Source: Sepiola atlantica
Lineage: Eukaryota > Mollusca > Cephalopoda > Sepiida > Sepiolidae
DNA: 64,000 bases
NCBI GenBank assembly: GCA_963556195.1
Contig: OY744532.1
Location: 107,444,583 to 107,508,582 of the forward strand
Direction of reading: 5' to 3'
Every line of letters starts with the position of its first letter. Within the stretch, counting starts at the first letter, position 1. Below are positions 1 through 60,500 of the stretch, piece by piece. The position numbers and the translations under genes are program-made. The notes under the pieces were generated by a model. That model saw nothing but the letters and a program-made list of their open reading frames with translations, was not told where the DNA came from and did no database searches.

Positions 1-640
1 CGGATAATTTCAGAATATATATTTGATTATTGTGATCTATCTCCAAAATCGTTGTGACATATCGAAGACGTCCAGCATGAATGCAGACCCCACAATATTA
101 TTCTGCATCCTTTGATCAAAATAAAATATACTTATCCAATTACTCTGGATAATATAGTTTCAGAATATATACCGGGTGTCCGACATATTTGAACTGAAGG
201 TATACCCTTTATCCACACATCCACTGAACAAATGAAAATATTTTGAATTTTTAACCTACTTATAGCTTTTTATGGATGTTGGCACGAATGTGGAACCCAA
301 AATATTATTGTACCTCCTTTGATCAAAGTGAAATATACTTATCCGATCATTCTGGGTAATGTAGTTTCAGAATATATGCAGTTATGGGAGTCTATCTCCA
401 ATACGCTAGGAAGGGTTTGTGACATATTTCCTTTTTATGGATGTTCATTGTGAACGCAGACCCCACAATATTATTGTGTGCTTTTTTGATGAAAGTGAGA
501 TATACTTATCAAAGTTATGTAAGTTAAGAAGATATACGTTTGTTGGGTGTATATCTAAAATCGTAGGAGTTTGTGACATATTTCCTTTGCATGGATATCT
601 GATGCGTACAGAGACCCCACGATCCACGATATTATTGTGC
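1..640. repeat. Degenerate ~160-bp repeat family
   Basis: The core 'accccacaatattatt' recurs near 87, 295, 456 and 612, with shared flanks 'gtttcagaatatat' and 'tttgtgacatatttcc'. Copies are diverged and unevenly spaced. Inverted relatives lie at about 1840-2040 and 41700-42250, so this is a dispersed family with local tandem growth. No coding potential is seen. Confidence 0.6.
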
Positions 641-839
641 CCCCCCTCTCAAGCATTACCGTCTCCTTTCTTATGGAGAATGAGTTTATTGCCTTACCAT
701 GAGGCCACCTCATTTGTAAATGAGTACTGCCCGGTCTATACAGATATTGTTCTTCCGATACTAAGTGCCCATTTTGAGGAGCTGGATTTTCCCTACATAG
801 AAAACAGATTCTATGCAATACCAACAATTTATTTCTTTA

Positions 840-1130
840 ACCTCTCCCCCTCTCTCTCTCCCTCCCCTCTCCCCCCTCTCTCTCTCTCTCTCATTCATGT
901 GTAAATTTCCAAATAGAATGAAAAAAAATTATCTCAATTTTAAGAAGATAGCAAATTAGAAAGAAAAAGAATAAAAAAATTTACCAGCCGAGTAATCTCT
1001 CACTCCCTCTCTTTCACTCCCTCTCTCTCACTCCCTCTCTCTCACTCCCTCTCTCTCACTCCCTCTCTCTTACTCCGTCTCTCTTACTCCGTCTCTCTTA
1101 CTCCCTCTCTCTCACTCCATCTCTCTTTTT
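840..1130. repeat. CT-rich simple repeats
   Basis: Two blocks of ctctccctctctcactccctct type, at 840-895 and 1000-1125, with a short A-rich stretch between. Confidence 0.85.
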
Positions 1131-2099
1131 TCATAGACGGTCGGCAAATTTGACCTAAATAAAATATTATTTTCGAATTTTCTCAAACACTTAATAAAAG
1201 TGAAAGATCCCTTTTTATCACAATAAAATTTTCTGCTTCCCCTTCCTTGCACGAATCTGGTCTTGTTGACCCTTAGCATATAAATATTAAAGTAATTTGT
1301 TCGAATCTGATCATGTAAGGTTTGTAAGTATTTGTTGAATAGTTTTTGACATGAAAGAGTCTGACTTTTCTTTCTTATATAACAAGAAGAATAGCTATCC
1401 CAGGATGAGTAAAATTAATTCCCTGGACAGAACAGTTTTGCACCACTTTTATGTCCCTGTATGAATATTAAAATCAAGATACAAAGCTACTAAATCTTAT
1501 GGCTAGAATCCTTATTCCAATTGCTCCATATGCTGCATGATATGTTTTAATCCTTGCGAAAGAAAAGCCACACACTTCACAAGAATATAACTTTGTTAAG
1601 TACCTTTATGTTACTTTGGTTTTTCTATGAATAAATGAGCTTTTGAAATATAAACTTTATTTCTGAAAAGTTATGAGATAATTTTCCTTTACTCACCTAA
1701 ACAGTTTAAGCCCTTAATAAAAACGTTTCACATTTTGGAATCGATTTTGGCTTTCAAATAAACAATTGCATGTGTTTACATTATAACTATTACACTATTA
1801 ATTTCTGAACATTAGTTTCTTTTCATACCCATCTAGACATAGACCTCCATAATCATAGATATTCTAAAACTACATTATTCGGAGAACTGGTAGAAGTATG
1901 TTCTATTTTTGATCAAAGTGGGTACAATCATATCATGGTGCATGTGTATGCACCCAACGTCCATAAAAATACACCATTAACTGCTTATAGGGTTTGAGAC
2001 ATAGATCTTCATAGCAATAGATATTCAAAAACTACATTACCAGAATACTCACCTTTTTATGAAAGTACTGATCCTAAAAACTGTTCTCTATTTTCACAG
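1131..2099. other. Intron sequence with dispersed fragments
   Basis: About 1378-1540 resembles the dispersed element at 48018-48200, sharing 'ttgcaccacttttatgtccc' and 'actaaatcttatg'. About 1840-2040 is an inverted relative of the 1-640 family. Nothing else is recognised. Confidence 0.5.
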
Positions 2100-47918
<45,819 letters not shown>

Positions 47919-48017
47919 GTAAATGCAGATCGTCTGTTACAAATATTCAACATATTTGTATCCTTGTCAAATGTGTACATGATTTATGTTTATTTGAAAA
48001 TAAATTTTATCAACTAA

Positions 48018-48518
48018 CTAGAAGAATACCCGTCCCAGGACGGGTAAAATTTATTCCCAAAACAGAACTGTCTTGCACCACTTTTATGTCCCCTTACAAA
48101 GATTAAAATCAAGATATAATGATACTAAATCTTATGTCTAGAATCCTTATTCTACCAAATTAAACTTCAGGGAATCTTGTTTAATTGGTGTCTTATAACT
48201 ATGGATCAAATTTAATGCAAATCTGAAATATTTGAATTTTCTAGTGAACGGTTATGCCAATATTATGCCTCCTGAAACCCCTTTAAAATATTCCAATGAA
48301 ACTAAAATTTGGGGAATATTTATTGATGTCTAATACCTATCGTTAAAATTTCACAAAAGTCGGAAGTATCTAAATTTTTGCCAAAAGTTTCCACCAGTTT
48401 TTTTATCCCCTTAGCATATAACTAAAATGAACTAAATATAGCCCACACTACCAACCCTTGAGCCTATCAGCCTTGTTCCAAAATTCATAAAGATAGGTTC
48501 ATTAGTTTAGGAGTGAAC
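48018..48518 (+). mobile_element. Dispersed element preceding the satellite
   Basis: It starts 'agaagaatacccgtcccagg'. Related sequence is at 1378-1540 (5' part) and 43780-43948 (3' part: 'aaatatagcccacattacc', 'ttagtttagaagtgaa'). Its 3' end 'aggagtgaacaaataaatca' runs straight into the first satellite monomer. No ORF. Confidence 0.65.
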
Positions 48519-51500
48519 AAATAAATCACATGTGCACATAGATAATAACCTAATAGAGATAGAGACGAAACATCAGTTAAATGCCTTGTAAATAAAAATT
48601 TAACAAATAAATCACATATGCACATAGATGACCTAATAGAGATAGAGACGAAACATCAGTTAAATGCCTTCCAAATAAAAATTTAACAAATAAATCACAT
48701 ATACACATAGATAACCTAATAGAGATGGAGACGAAACATCAGTTAAATGCCTTCCAAATAAAAATTTAACAAATAAATCACATATGCACATAGATAATAA
48801 CCTAATAGAGATAGAGACGAAACATCAGTTAAATGCCTTCCAAATAAAAATTTAACAAATAAATCACATATACACATAGATAATAACCTAATAGAGATAG
48901 AGACGAAACATCAGTTAAATGCCTTCCAAATAAAAATTTAACAAATAAATCACATATGCACATAGATAATAACCTAATAGAGATGGAGACGAAACATCAG
49001 TTAAATGCCTTCCAAATAAAAATTTAACAAATAAATCACATATGCACATAGATAACCTAATAGAGATAGAGACGAAACATCAGTTAAATGCCTTCCAAAT
49101 AAAAATTTAACAAATAAATCACATATGCACATAGATGACCTAATAGAGATAGAGACGAAACATCAGTTAAATGCCTTCCAAATAAAAATTTAACAAATAA
49201 ATCACATATACACATAGATAACCTAATAGAGATAGAGACGAAACATCAGTTAAATGCCTTGTAAATAAAAATTTAACAAATAAATCACATATGCACATAG
49301 ATAACCTAATAGAGATAGAGACGAAACATCAGTTAAATGCCTTCCAAATAAAAATTTAACAAATAAATCACATATACACATAGATAATAACCTAATAGAG
49401 ATAGAGACGAAACATCAGTTAAATGCCTTCCAAATAAAAATTTAACAAATAAATCACATATGCACATAGATAATAACCTAATAGAGATAGAGACAAAACA
49501 TCAGTTAAATGCCTTCCAAATAAAAATTAAACAAATAAATCACATATGCACATAGATAATAACCTAATAGAGATGGAGACGAAACATCAGTTAAATGCCT
49601 TCCAAATAAAAATTGAACAAATAAATCACATATGCACATAGATAACCTAATAGAGATAGAGACGAAACATCAGTTAAATGCCTTCTAAATAAAAATTTAA
49701 CAAATAAATCACATATGCACATAGATGACCTAATAGAGATAGAGACGAAACATCAGTTAAATGCCTTCCAAATAAAAATTTAACAAATAAATCACATATA
49801 CACATAGATAACCTAATAGAGATAGAGACGAAACATCAGTTAAATGCCTTGTAAATAAAAATTTAACAAATAAATCACATATGCACATAGATAACCTAAT
49901 AGAGATAGAGACGAAACATCAGTTAAATGCCTTCCAAATAAAAATTTAACAAATAAATCACATATACACATAGATAATAACCTAATAGAGATAGAGACGA
50001 AACATCAGTTAAATGCCTTCCAAATAAAAATTTAACAAATAAATCACATATGCACATAGATAATAACCTAATAGAGATAGAGACAAAACATCAGTTAAAT
50101 GCCTTCCAAATAAAAATTTAACAAATAAATCACATATGCACATAGATAATAACCTAATAGAGATGGAGACGAAACATCAGTTAAATGCCTTCCAAATAAA
50201 AATTTAACAAATAAATCACATATGCACATAGATAACCTAATAGAGATAGAGACGAAACATCAGTTAAATGCCTTCCAAATAAAAATTTAACAAATAAATC
50301 ACATATGCACATAGATAACCTAATAGAGATAGAGACGAAACATCAGTTAAATGCCTTCCAAATAAAAATTTAACAAATAAATCACATATGCACATAGATT
50401 ACCTAATAGAGATAGAGACGAAACATCAGTTAAATGCCTTCCAAATAAAAATTTAACAAATAAACAACATATGCACATAGATAATAACCTAATAGAGATA
50501 GAGACAAAACATCAGTTAAATGCCTTCCAAATAAAAATTTAACAAATAAACAACATATGCACATAGATAATAACCTAATAGAGATGGAGACGAAACATCA
50601 GTTAAATGCCTTCCAAATAAAAATTTAACAAATAAATCACATATGCACATAGATAATAACCTAATAGAGATAGAGACGAAACATCAGTTAAATGCCTTCC
50701 AAATAAAAATTTAACAAATAAATCACATATGCACATAGATTACCTAATAGAGATAGAGACGAAACATCAGTTAAATGCCTTCCAAATAAAAATTTAACAA
50801 ATAAATCACATATACACATAGATAATAACCTAATAGAGATGGAGACGAAACATCAGTTAAATGCCTTCCAAATAAAAATTTAACAAATAAATCACATATG
50901 CACATAGATAATAACCTAATAGAGATAGAGACGAAACATCAGTTAAATGCCTTCCAAATAAAAATTTAACAAATAAATCACATATGCACATAGATTACCT
51001 AATAGAGATAGAGACGAAACATCAGTTAAATGCCTTCCAAATAAAAATTTAACAAATAAATCACATATACACATAGATAATAACCTAATAGAGATGGAGA
51101 CGAAACATCAGTTAAATGCCTTCCAAATAAAAATTTAACAAATAAATCACATATGCACATAGATAACCTAATAGAGATAGAGACGAAACATCAGTTAAAT
51201 GCCTTCCAAATAAAAATTTAACAAATAAATCACATATGCACATAGATTACCTAATAGAGATAGAGACGAAACATCAGTTAAATGCCTTCCAAATAAAAAT
51301 TTAACAAATAAACAACATATGCACATAGATAATAACCTAATAGAGATAGAGACAAAACATCAGTTAAATGCCTTCCAAATAAAAATTTAACAAATAAATC
51401 ACATATACACATAGATAATAACCTAATAGAGATAGAGACGAAACATCAGTTAAATGCCTTGTAAATAAAAATTTAACAAATAAATCACATATGCACATAG

Positions 51501-54500
51501 ATAATAACCTAATAGAGATAGACGAAACATCAGTTAAATGCCTTGTAAATAAAAATTTAACAAATAAATCACATATACACATAGATAATAACCTAATAGA
51601 GATAGAGACGAAACATCAGTTAAATGCCTTCTAAATAAAAATTTAACAAATAAATCACATATGCACATAGATAACCTAATAGAGATAGAGACGAAACATC
51701 AGTTAAATGCCTTGTAAATAAAAATTTAACAAATAAATCACATATACACATAGATAATAACCTAATAGAGATAGAAACGAAACATCAGTTAAATGCCTTG
51801 TAAATAAAAATTTAACAAATAAATCACATATACACATAGATAATAACCTAATAGAGATAGAGACGAAACATCAGTTAAATGCCTTCTAAATAAAAATTTA
51901 ACAAATAAATCACATATGCACATAGATAACCTAATAGAGATAGAGACGAAACATCAGTTAAATGCCTTGTAAATAAAAATTTAACAAATAAATCACATAT
52001 ACACATAGATAATAACCTAATAGAGATAGAGACGAAACATCAGTTAAATGCCTTGTAAATAAAAATTTAACAAATAAATCACATATGCACATAGATAATA
52101 ACCTAATAGAGATAGACGAAACATCAGTTAAATGCCTTGTAAATAAAAATTTAACAAATAAATCACATATACACATAGATAATAACCTAATAGAGATAGA
52201 GACGAAACATCAGTTAAATGCCTTGTAAATAAAAATTTAACAAATAAATCACATATGCACATAGATAACCTAATAGAGATAGAGACGAAACATCAGTTAA
52301 ATGCCTTGTAAATAAAAATTTAACAAATAAATCACATATGCACATAGATAATAACCTAATAGAGATAGACGAAACATCAGTTAAATGCCTTGTAAATAAA
52401 AATTTAACAAATAAATCACATATACACATAGATAATAACCTAATAGAGATAGAGACGAAACATCAGTTAAATGCCTTGTAAATAAAAATTTAACAAATAA
52501 ATCACATATGCACATAGATAACCTAATAGAGATAGAGACGAAACATCAGTTAAATGCCTTCCAAATAAAAATTTAACAAATAAACAACATATGCACATAG
52601 ATAACCTAATAGAGATGGAGACGAAACATCAGTTAAATGCCTTCCAAATAAAAATTTAACAAATAAACAACATATGCACATAGATAATAACCTAATAGAG
52701 ATAGAGACGAAACATCAGTTAAATGCCTTCTAAATAAAAATTTAACAAATAAATCACATATACACATAGATAATAACCTAATAGAGATGGAGACGAAACA
52801 TCAGTTAAATGCCTTGTAAATAAAAATTTAACAAATAAACAACATATGCACATAGATAATAACCTAATAGAGATAGAGACGAAACATCAGTTAAATGCCT
52901 TCCAAATAAAAATTTAACAAATAAATCACATATGCACATAGATAATAACCTAATAGAGATAGAGACGAAACATCAGTTAAATGCCTTCCAAATAAAAATT
53001 TAACAAATAAACAACATATGCACATAGATAATAACCTAATAGAGATAGAGACGAAACATCAGTTAAATGCCTTCCAAATAAAAATTTAACAAATAAATCA
53101 CATATGCACATAGATAACCTAATAGAGATAGAGACGAAACATCAGTTAAATGCCTTCCAAATAAAAATTTAACAAATAAATCACATATACACATAGATAA
53201 CCTAATAGAGATAGAGACGAAACATCAGTTAAATGCCTTCTAAATAAAAATTTAACAAATAAATCACATATGCACATAGATAACCTAATAGAGATAGAGA
53301 CGAAACATCAGTTAAATGCCTTCTAAATAAAAATTTAACAAATAAATCACATATGCACATAGATAACCTAATAGAGATAGAGACGAAACATCAGTTAAAT
53401 GCCTTCCAAATAAAAATTTAACAAATAAATCACATATACACATAGATAACCTAATAGAGATAGAGACGAAACATCAGTTAAATGCCTTCCAAATAAAAAT
53501 TTAACAAATAAATCACATATACACATAGATAACCTAATAGAGATAGAGACGAAACATCAGTTAAATGCCTTCCAAATAAAAATTTAACAAATAAATCACA
53601 TATGCACATAGATAACCTAATAGAGATAGAGACGAAACATCAGTTAAATGCCTTCCAAATAAAAATTTAACAAATAAATCACATATACACATAGATAATA
53701 ACCTAATAGAGATAGAGACGAAACATCAGTTAAATGCCTTCTAAATAAAAATTAAACAAATAAATCACATATACACATAGATAACCTAATAGAGATAGAG
53801 ACGAAACATCAGTTAAATGCCTTCTAAATAAAAATTTAACAAATAAATCACATATGCACATAGATAACCTAATAGAGATAGAGACGAAACATCAGTTAAA
53901 TGCCTTCTAAATAAAAATTTAACAAATAAATCACATATACACATAGATAACCTAATAGAGATAGAGACGAAACATCAGTTAAATGCCTTCTAAATAAAAA
54001 TTTAACAAATAAATCACATATACACATAGATAACCTAATAGAGATAGAGACGAAACATCAGTTAAATGCCTTCCAAATAAAAATTTAACAAATAAATCAC
54101 ATATGCACATAGATAACCTAATAGAGATAGAGACGAAACATCAGTTAAATGCCTTCCAAATAAAAATTTAACAAATAAATCACATATACACATAGATAAT
54201 AACCTAATAGAGATAGAGACGAAACATCAGTTAAATGCCTTCTAAATAAAAATTAAACAAATAAATCACATATGCACATAGATAACCTAATAGAGATAGA
54301 GACGAAACATCAGTTAAATGCCTTCTAAATAAAAATTTAACAAATAAATCACATATGCACATAGATAACCTAATAGAGATAGAGACGAAACATCAGTTAA
54401 ATGCCTTCCAAATAAAAATTTAACAAATAAATCACATATACACATAGATAATAACCTAATAGAGATAGAGACGAAACATCAGTTAAATGCCTTCTAAATA

Positions 54501-57500
54501 AAAATTAAACAAATAAATCACATATACACATAGATAACCTAATAGAGATAGAGACGAAACATCAGTTAAATGCCTTCTAAATAAAAATTTAACAAATAAA
54601 TCACATATGCACATAGATAACCTAATAGAGATAGAGACGAAATCTCAGTTAAATGCCTTCTAAATAAAAATTTAACAAATAAATCACATATGCACATAGA
54701 TAACCTAATAGAGATAGAGACGAAACATCAGTTAAATGCCTTCCAAATAAAAATTTAACAAATAAATCACATATACACATAGATAACCTAATAGAGATGG
54801 AGACGAAACATCAGTTAAATGCCTTCCAAATAAAAATTTAACAAATAAACAACATATGCACATAGATAATAACCTAATAGAGATAGAGACGAAACATCAG
54901 TTAAATGCCTTCCAAATAAAAATTTAACAAATAAACAACATATGCACATAGATAATAACCTAATAGAGATAGAGACGAAACATCAGTTAAATGCCTTCCA
55001 AATAAAAATTTAACAAATAAATCACATATGCACATAGATAATAACCTAATAGAGATAGAGACGAAACATCAGTTAAATGCCTTCCAAATAAAAATTTAAC
55101 AAATAAACAACATATGCACATAGATAATAACCTAATAGAGATAGAGACGAAACATCAGTTAAATGCCTTCCAAATAAAAATTTAACAAATAAACAACATA
55201 TGCACATAGATAACCTAATAGAGATAGAGACGAAACATCAGTTAAATGCCTTCTAAATAAAAATTTAACAAATAAATCACATATGCACATAGATAATAAC
55301 CTAATAGAGATAGAGACGAAACATCAGTTAAATGCCTTGTAAATAAAAATTTAACAAATAAATCACATATACACATAGATAATAACCTAATAGAGATAGA
55401 GACGAAACATCAGTTAAATGCCTTGTAAATAAAAATTTAACAAATAAATCACATATGCACATAGATAATAACCTAATAGAGATAGAGACGAAACATCAGT
55501 TAAATGCCTTGTAAATAAAAATTTAACAAATAAATCACATATGCACATAGATAATAACCTAATAGAGATAGAGACGAAACATCAGTTAAATGCCTTGTAA
55601 ATAAAAATTTAACAAATAAATCACATATGCACATAGATAATAACCTAATAGAGATAGAGACGAAACATCAGTTAAATGCCTTCCAAATAAAAATTTAACA
55701 AATAAATCACATATGCACATAGATAACCTAATAGAGATAGAGACGAAACATCAGTTAAATGCCTTCCAAATAAAAATTTAACAAATAAACAACATATGCA
55801 CATAGATAACCTAATAGAGATAGAGACGAAACATCAGTTAAATGCCTTCTAAATAAAAATTTAACAAATAAATCACATATGCACATAGATAATAACCTAA
55901 TAGAGATAGAGACGAAACATCAGTTAAATGCCTTGTAAATAAAAATTTAACAAATAAATCACATATGCACATAGATAATAACCTAATAGAGATAGAGACG
56001 AAACATCAGTTAAATGCCTTGTAAATAAAAATTTAACAAATAAATCACATATGCACATAGATAATAACCTAATAGAGATAGAGACGAAACATCAGTTAAA
56101 TGCCTTGTAAATAAAAATTTAACAAATAAATCACATATGCACATAGATAATAACCTAATAGAGATAGAGACGAAACATCAGTTAAATGCCTTGTAAATAA
56201 AAATTTAACAAATAAATCACATATGCACATAGATAACCTAATAGAGATAGAGACGAAACATCAGTTAAATGCCTTGTAAATAAAAATTTAACAAATAAAT
56301 CACATATGCACATAGATAATAACCTAATAGAGATAGAGACGAAACATCAGTTAAATGCCTTCTAAATAAAAATTTAACAAATAAATCACATATGCACATA
56401 GATAACCTAATAGAGATAGAGACGAAACATCAGTTAAATGCCTTGTAAATAAAAATTTAACAAATAAATCACATATGCACATAGATAATAACCTAATAGA
56501 GATAGAGACGAAACATCAGTTAAATGCCTTCTAAATAAAAATTTAACAAATAAATCACATATGCACATAGATAATAACCTAATAGAGATAGAGACGAAAC
56601 ATCAGTTAAATGCCTTGTAAATAAAAATTTAACAAATAAATCACATATGCACATAGATAATAACCTAATAGAGATAGAGACGAAACATCAGTTAAATGCC
56701 TTGTAAATAAAAATTTAACAAATAAATCACATATGCACATAGATAATAACCTAATAGAGATAGAGACGAAACATCAGTTAAATGCCTTCTAAATAAAAAT
56801 TTAACAAATAAATCACATATGCACATAGATAATAACCTAATAGAGATAGAGACGAAACATCAGTTAAATGCCTTGTAAATAAAAATTTAACAAATAAATC
56901 ACATATGCACATAGATAATAACCTAATAGAGATAGAGACGAAACATCAGTTAAATGCCTTGTAAATAAAAATTTAACAAATAAATCACATATGCACATAG
57001 ATAATAACCTAATAGAGATAGAGACGAAACATCAGTTAAATGCCTTGTAAATAAAAATTTAACAAATAAATCACATATGCACATAGATAATAACCTAATA
57101 GAGATAGAGACGAAACATCAGTTAAATGCCTTCTAAATAAAAATTTAACAAATAAATCACATATGCACATAGATAATAACCTAATAGAGATAGAGACGAA
57201 ACATCAGTTAAATGCCTTGTAAATAAAAATTTAACAAATAAATCACATATGCACATAGATAATAACCTAATAGAGATAGAGACGAAACATCAGTTAAATG
57301 CCTTCTAAATAAAAATTTAACAAATAAATCACATATGCACATAGATAATAACCTAATAGAGATAGAGACGAAACATCAGTTAAATGCCTTCTAAATAAAA
57401 ATTTAACAAATAAATCACATATGCACATAGATAATAACCTAATAGAGATAGAGACGAAAAATCAGTTAAATGCCTTCTAAATAAAAATTTAACAAATAAA

Positions 57501-60500
57501 TCACATATGCACATAGATAATAACCTAATAGAGATAGAGACGAAACATCAGTTAAATGCCTTCTAAATAAAAATTTAACAAATAAATCACATATGCACAT
57601 AGATAATAACCTAATAGAGATAGAGACGAAAAATCAGTTAAATGCCTTGTAAATAAAAATTTAACAAATAAATCACATATGCACATAGATAATAACCTAA
57701 TAGAGATAGAGACGAAACATCAGTTAAATGCCTTGTAAATAAAAATTTAACAAATAAATCACATATACACATAGATAATAACCTAATAGAGATAGAGACG
57801 AAACATCAGTTAAATGCCTTGTAAATAAAAATTTAACAAATAAATCACATATGCACATAGATAATAACCTAATAGAGATAGAGACGAAACATCAGTTAAA
57901 TGCCTTGTAAATAAAAATTTAACAAATAAATCACATATGCACATAGATAATAACCTAATAGAGATAGAGACGAAACATCAGTTAAATGCCTTGTAAATAA
58001 AAATTTAACAAATAAATCACATATGCACATAGATAACCTAATAGAGATAGAGACGAAACATCAGTTAAATGCCTTGTAAATAAAAATTTAACAAATAAAT
58101 CACATATGCACATAGATAATAACCTAATAGAGATAGAGACGAAACATCAGTTAAATGCCTTCTAAATAAAAATTTAACAAATAAATCACATATGCACATA
58201 GATAATAACCTGATAGAGATAGAGACGAAAAATCAGTTAAATGCCTTGTAAATAAAAATTTAACAAATAAATCACATATGCACATAGATAATAACCTAAT
58301 AGAGATAGAGACGAAACATCAGTTAAATGCCTTCTAAATAAAAATTTAACAAATAAATCACATATGCACATAGATAATAACCTAATAGAGATAGAGACGA
58401 AACATCAGTTAAATGCCTTGTAAATAAAAATTTAACAAATAAATCACATATGCACATAGATAATAACCTAATAGAGATAGAGACGAAACATCAGTTAAAT
58501 GCCTTCTAAATAAAAATTTAACAAATAAATCACATATGCACATAGATAATAACCTAATAGAGATAGAGACGAAACATCAGTTAAATGCCTTGTAAATAAA
58601 AATTTAACAAATAAATCACATATGCACATAGATAATAACCTGATAGAGATAGAGACGAAAAATCAGTTAAATGCCTTGTAAATAAAAATTTAACAAATAA
58701 ATCACATATGCACATAGATAATAACCTAATAGAGATAGAGACGAAAAATCAGTTAAATGCCTTGTAAATAAAAATTTAACAAATAAATCACATATGCACA
58801 TAGATAATAACCTAATAGAGATAGAGACGAAACATCAGTTAAATGCCTTCTAAATAAAAATTTAACAAATAAATCACATATGCACATAGATAATAACCTG
58901 ATAGAGATAGAGACGAAAAATCAGTTAAATGCCTTGTAAATAAAAATTTAACAAATAAATCACATATGCACATAGATAATAACCTAATAGAGATAGAGAC
59001 GAAAAATCAGTTAAATGCCTTGTAAATAAAAATTTAACAAATAAATCACATATGCACATAGATAATAACCTAATAGAGATAGAGACGAAACATCAGTTAA
59101 ATGCCTTGTAAATAAAAATTTAACAAATAAATCACATATGCACATAGATAACCTAATAGAGATAGAGACGAAACATCAGTTAAATGCCTTGTAAATAAAA
59201 ATTTAACAAATAAATCACATATGCACATAGATAATAACCTAATAGAGATAGAGACGAAACATCAGTTAAATGCCTTCTAAATAAAAATTTAACAAATAAA
59301 TCACATATGCACATAGATAATAACCTAATAGAGATAGAGACGAAAAATCAGTTAAATGCCTTGTAAATAAAAATTTAACAAATAAATCACATATGCACAT
59401 AGATAATAACCTAATAGAGATAGAGACGAAACATCAGTTAAATGCCTTCTAAATAAAAATTTAACAAATAAATCACATATGCACATAGATAATAACCTAA
59501 TAGAGATAGAGACGAAACATCAGTTAAATGCCTTGTAAATAAAAATTTAACAAATAAATCACATATACACATAGATAATAACCTAATAGAGATAGAGACG
59601 AAACATCAGTTAAATGCCTTGTAAATAAAAATTTAACAAATAAATCACATATGCACATAGATAATAACCTAATAGAGATAGAGACGAAACATCAGTTAAA
59701 TGCCTTCTAAATAAAAATTTAACAAATAAATCACATATGCACATAGATAATAACCTAATAGAGATAGAGACGAAACATCAGTTAAATGCCTTCTAAATAA
59801 AAATTTAACAAATAAATCACATATGCACATAGATAATAACCTAATAGAGATAGAGACGAAACATCAGTTAAATGCCTTGTAAATAAAAATTTAACAAATA
59901 AATCACATATGCACATAGATAATAACCTAATAGAGATAGAGACGAAACATCAGTTAAATGCCTTCTAAATAAAAATTTAACAAATAAATCACATATGCAC
60001 ATAGATAATAACCTAATAGAGATAGAGACGAAACATCAGTTAAATGCCTTGTAAATAAAAATTTAACAAATAAATCACATATGCACATAGATAATAACCT
60101 AATAGAGATAGAGACGAAACATCAGTTAAATGCCTTGTAAATAAAAATTTAACAAATAAATCACATATGCACATAGATAATAACCTAATAGAGATAGAGA
60201 CGAAACATCAGTTAAATGCCTTCTAAATAAAAATTTAACAAATAAATCACATATGCACATAGATAACCTAATAGAGATAGAGACGAAACATCAGTTAAAT
60301 GCCTTGTAAATAAAAATTTCACAAATAAATCACATATGCACATAGATAATAACCTAATGGAGATAGAGACGAAACATCAGTTAAATGCCTTCTAAATAAA
60401 AATTTAACAAATAAATCACATATGCACATAGATAATAACCTAATAGAGATAGAGACGAAAAATCAGTTAAATGCCTTGTAAATAAAAATTTAACAAATAA

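Noticed and set aside
419..904. 161-codon ORF in the upstream repeat
   Set aside because: It runs through a degenerate repeat and into CT-rich simple sequence (LSPSLSPSPLPP), with no family signature.
51364..52429. Three near-identical minus-strand ORFs (MCICDLFVKFLF..) in the satellite
   Set aside because: They exist only where monomer lengths happen to keep a frame open; they are repeat artefacts with no start context or family.
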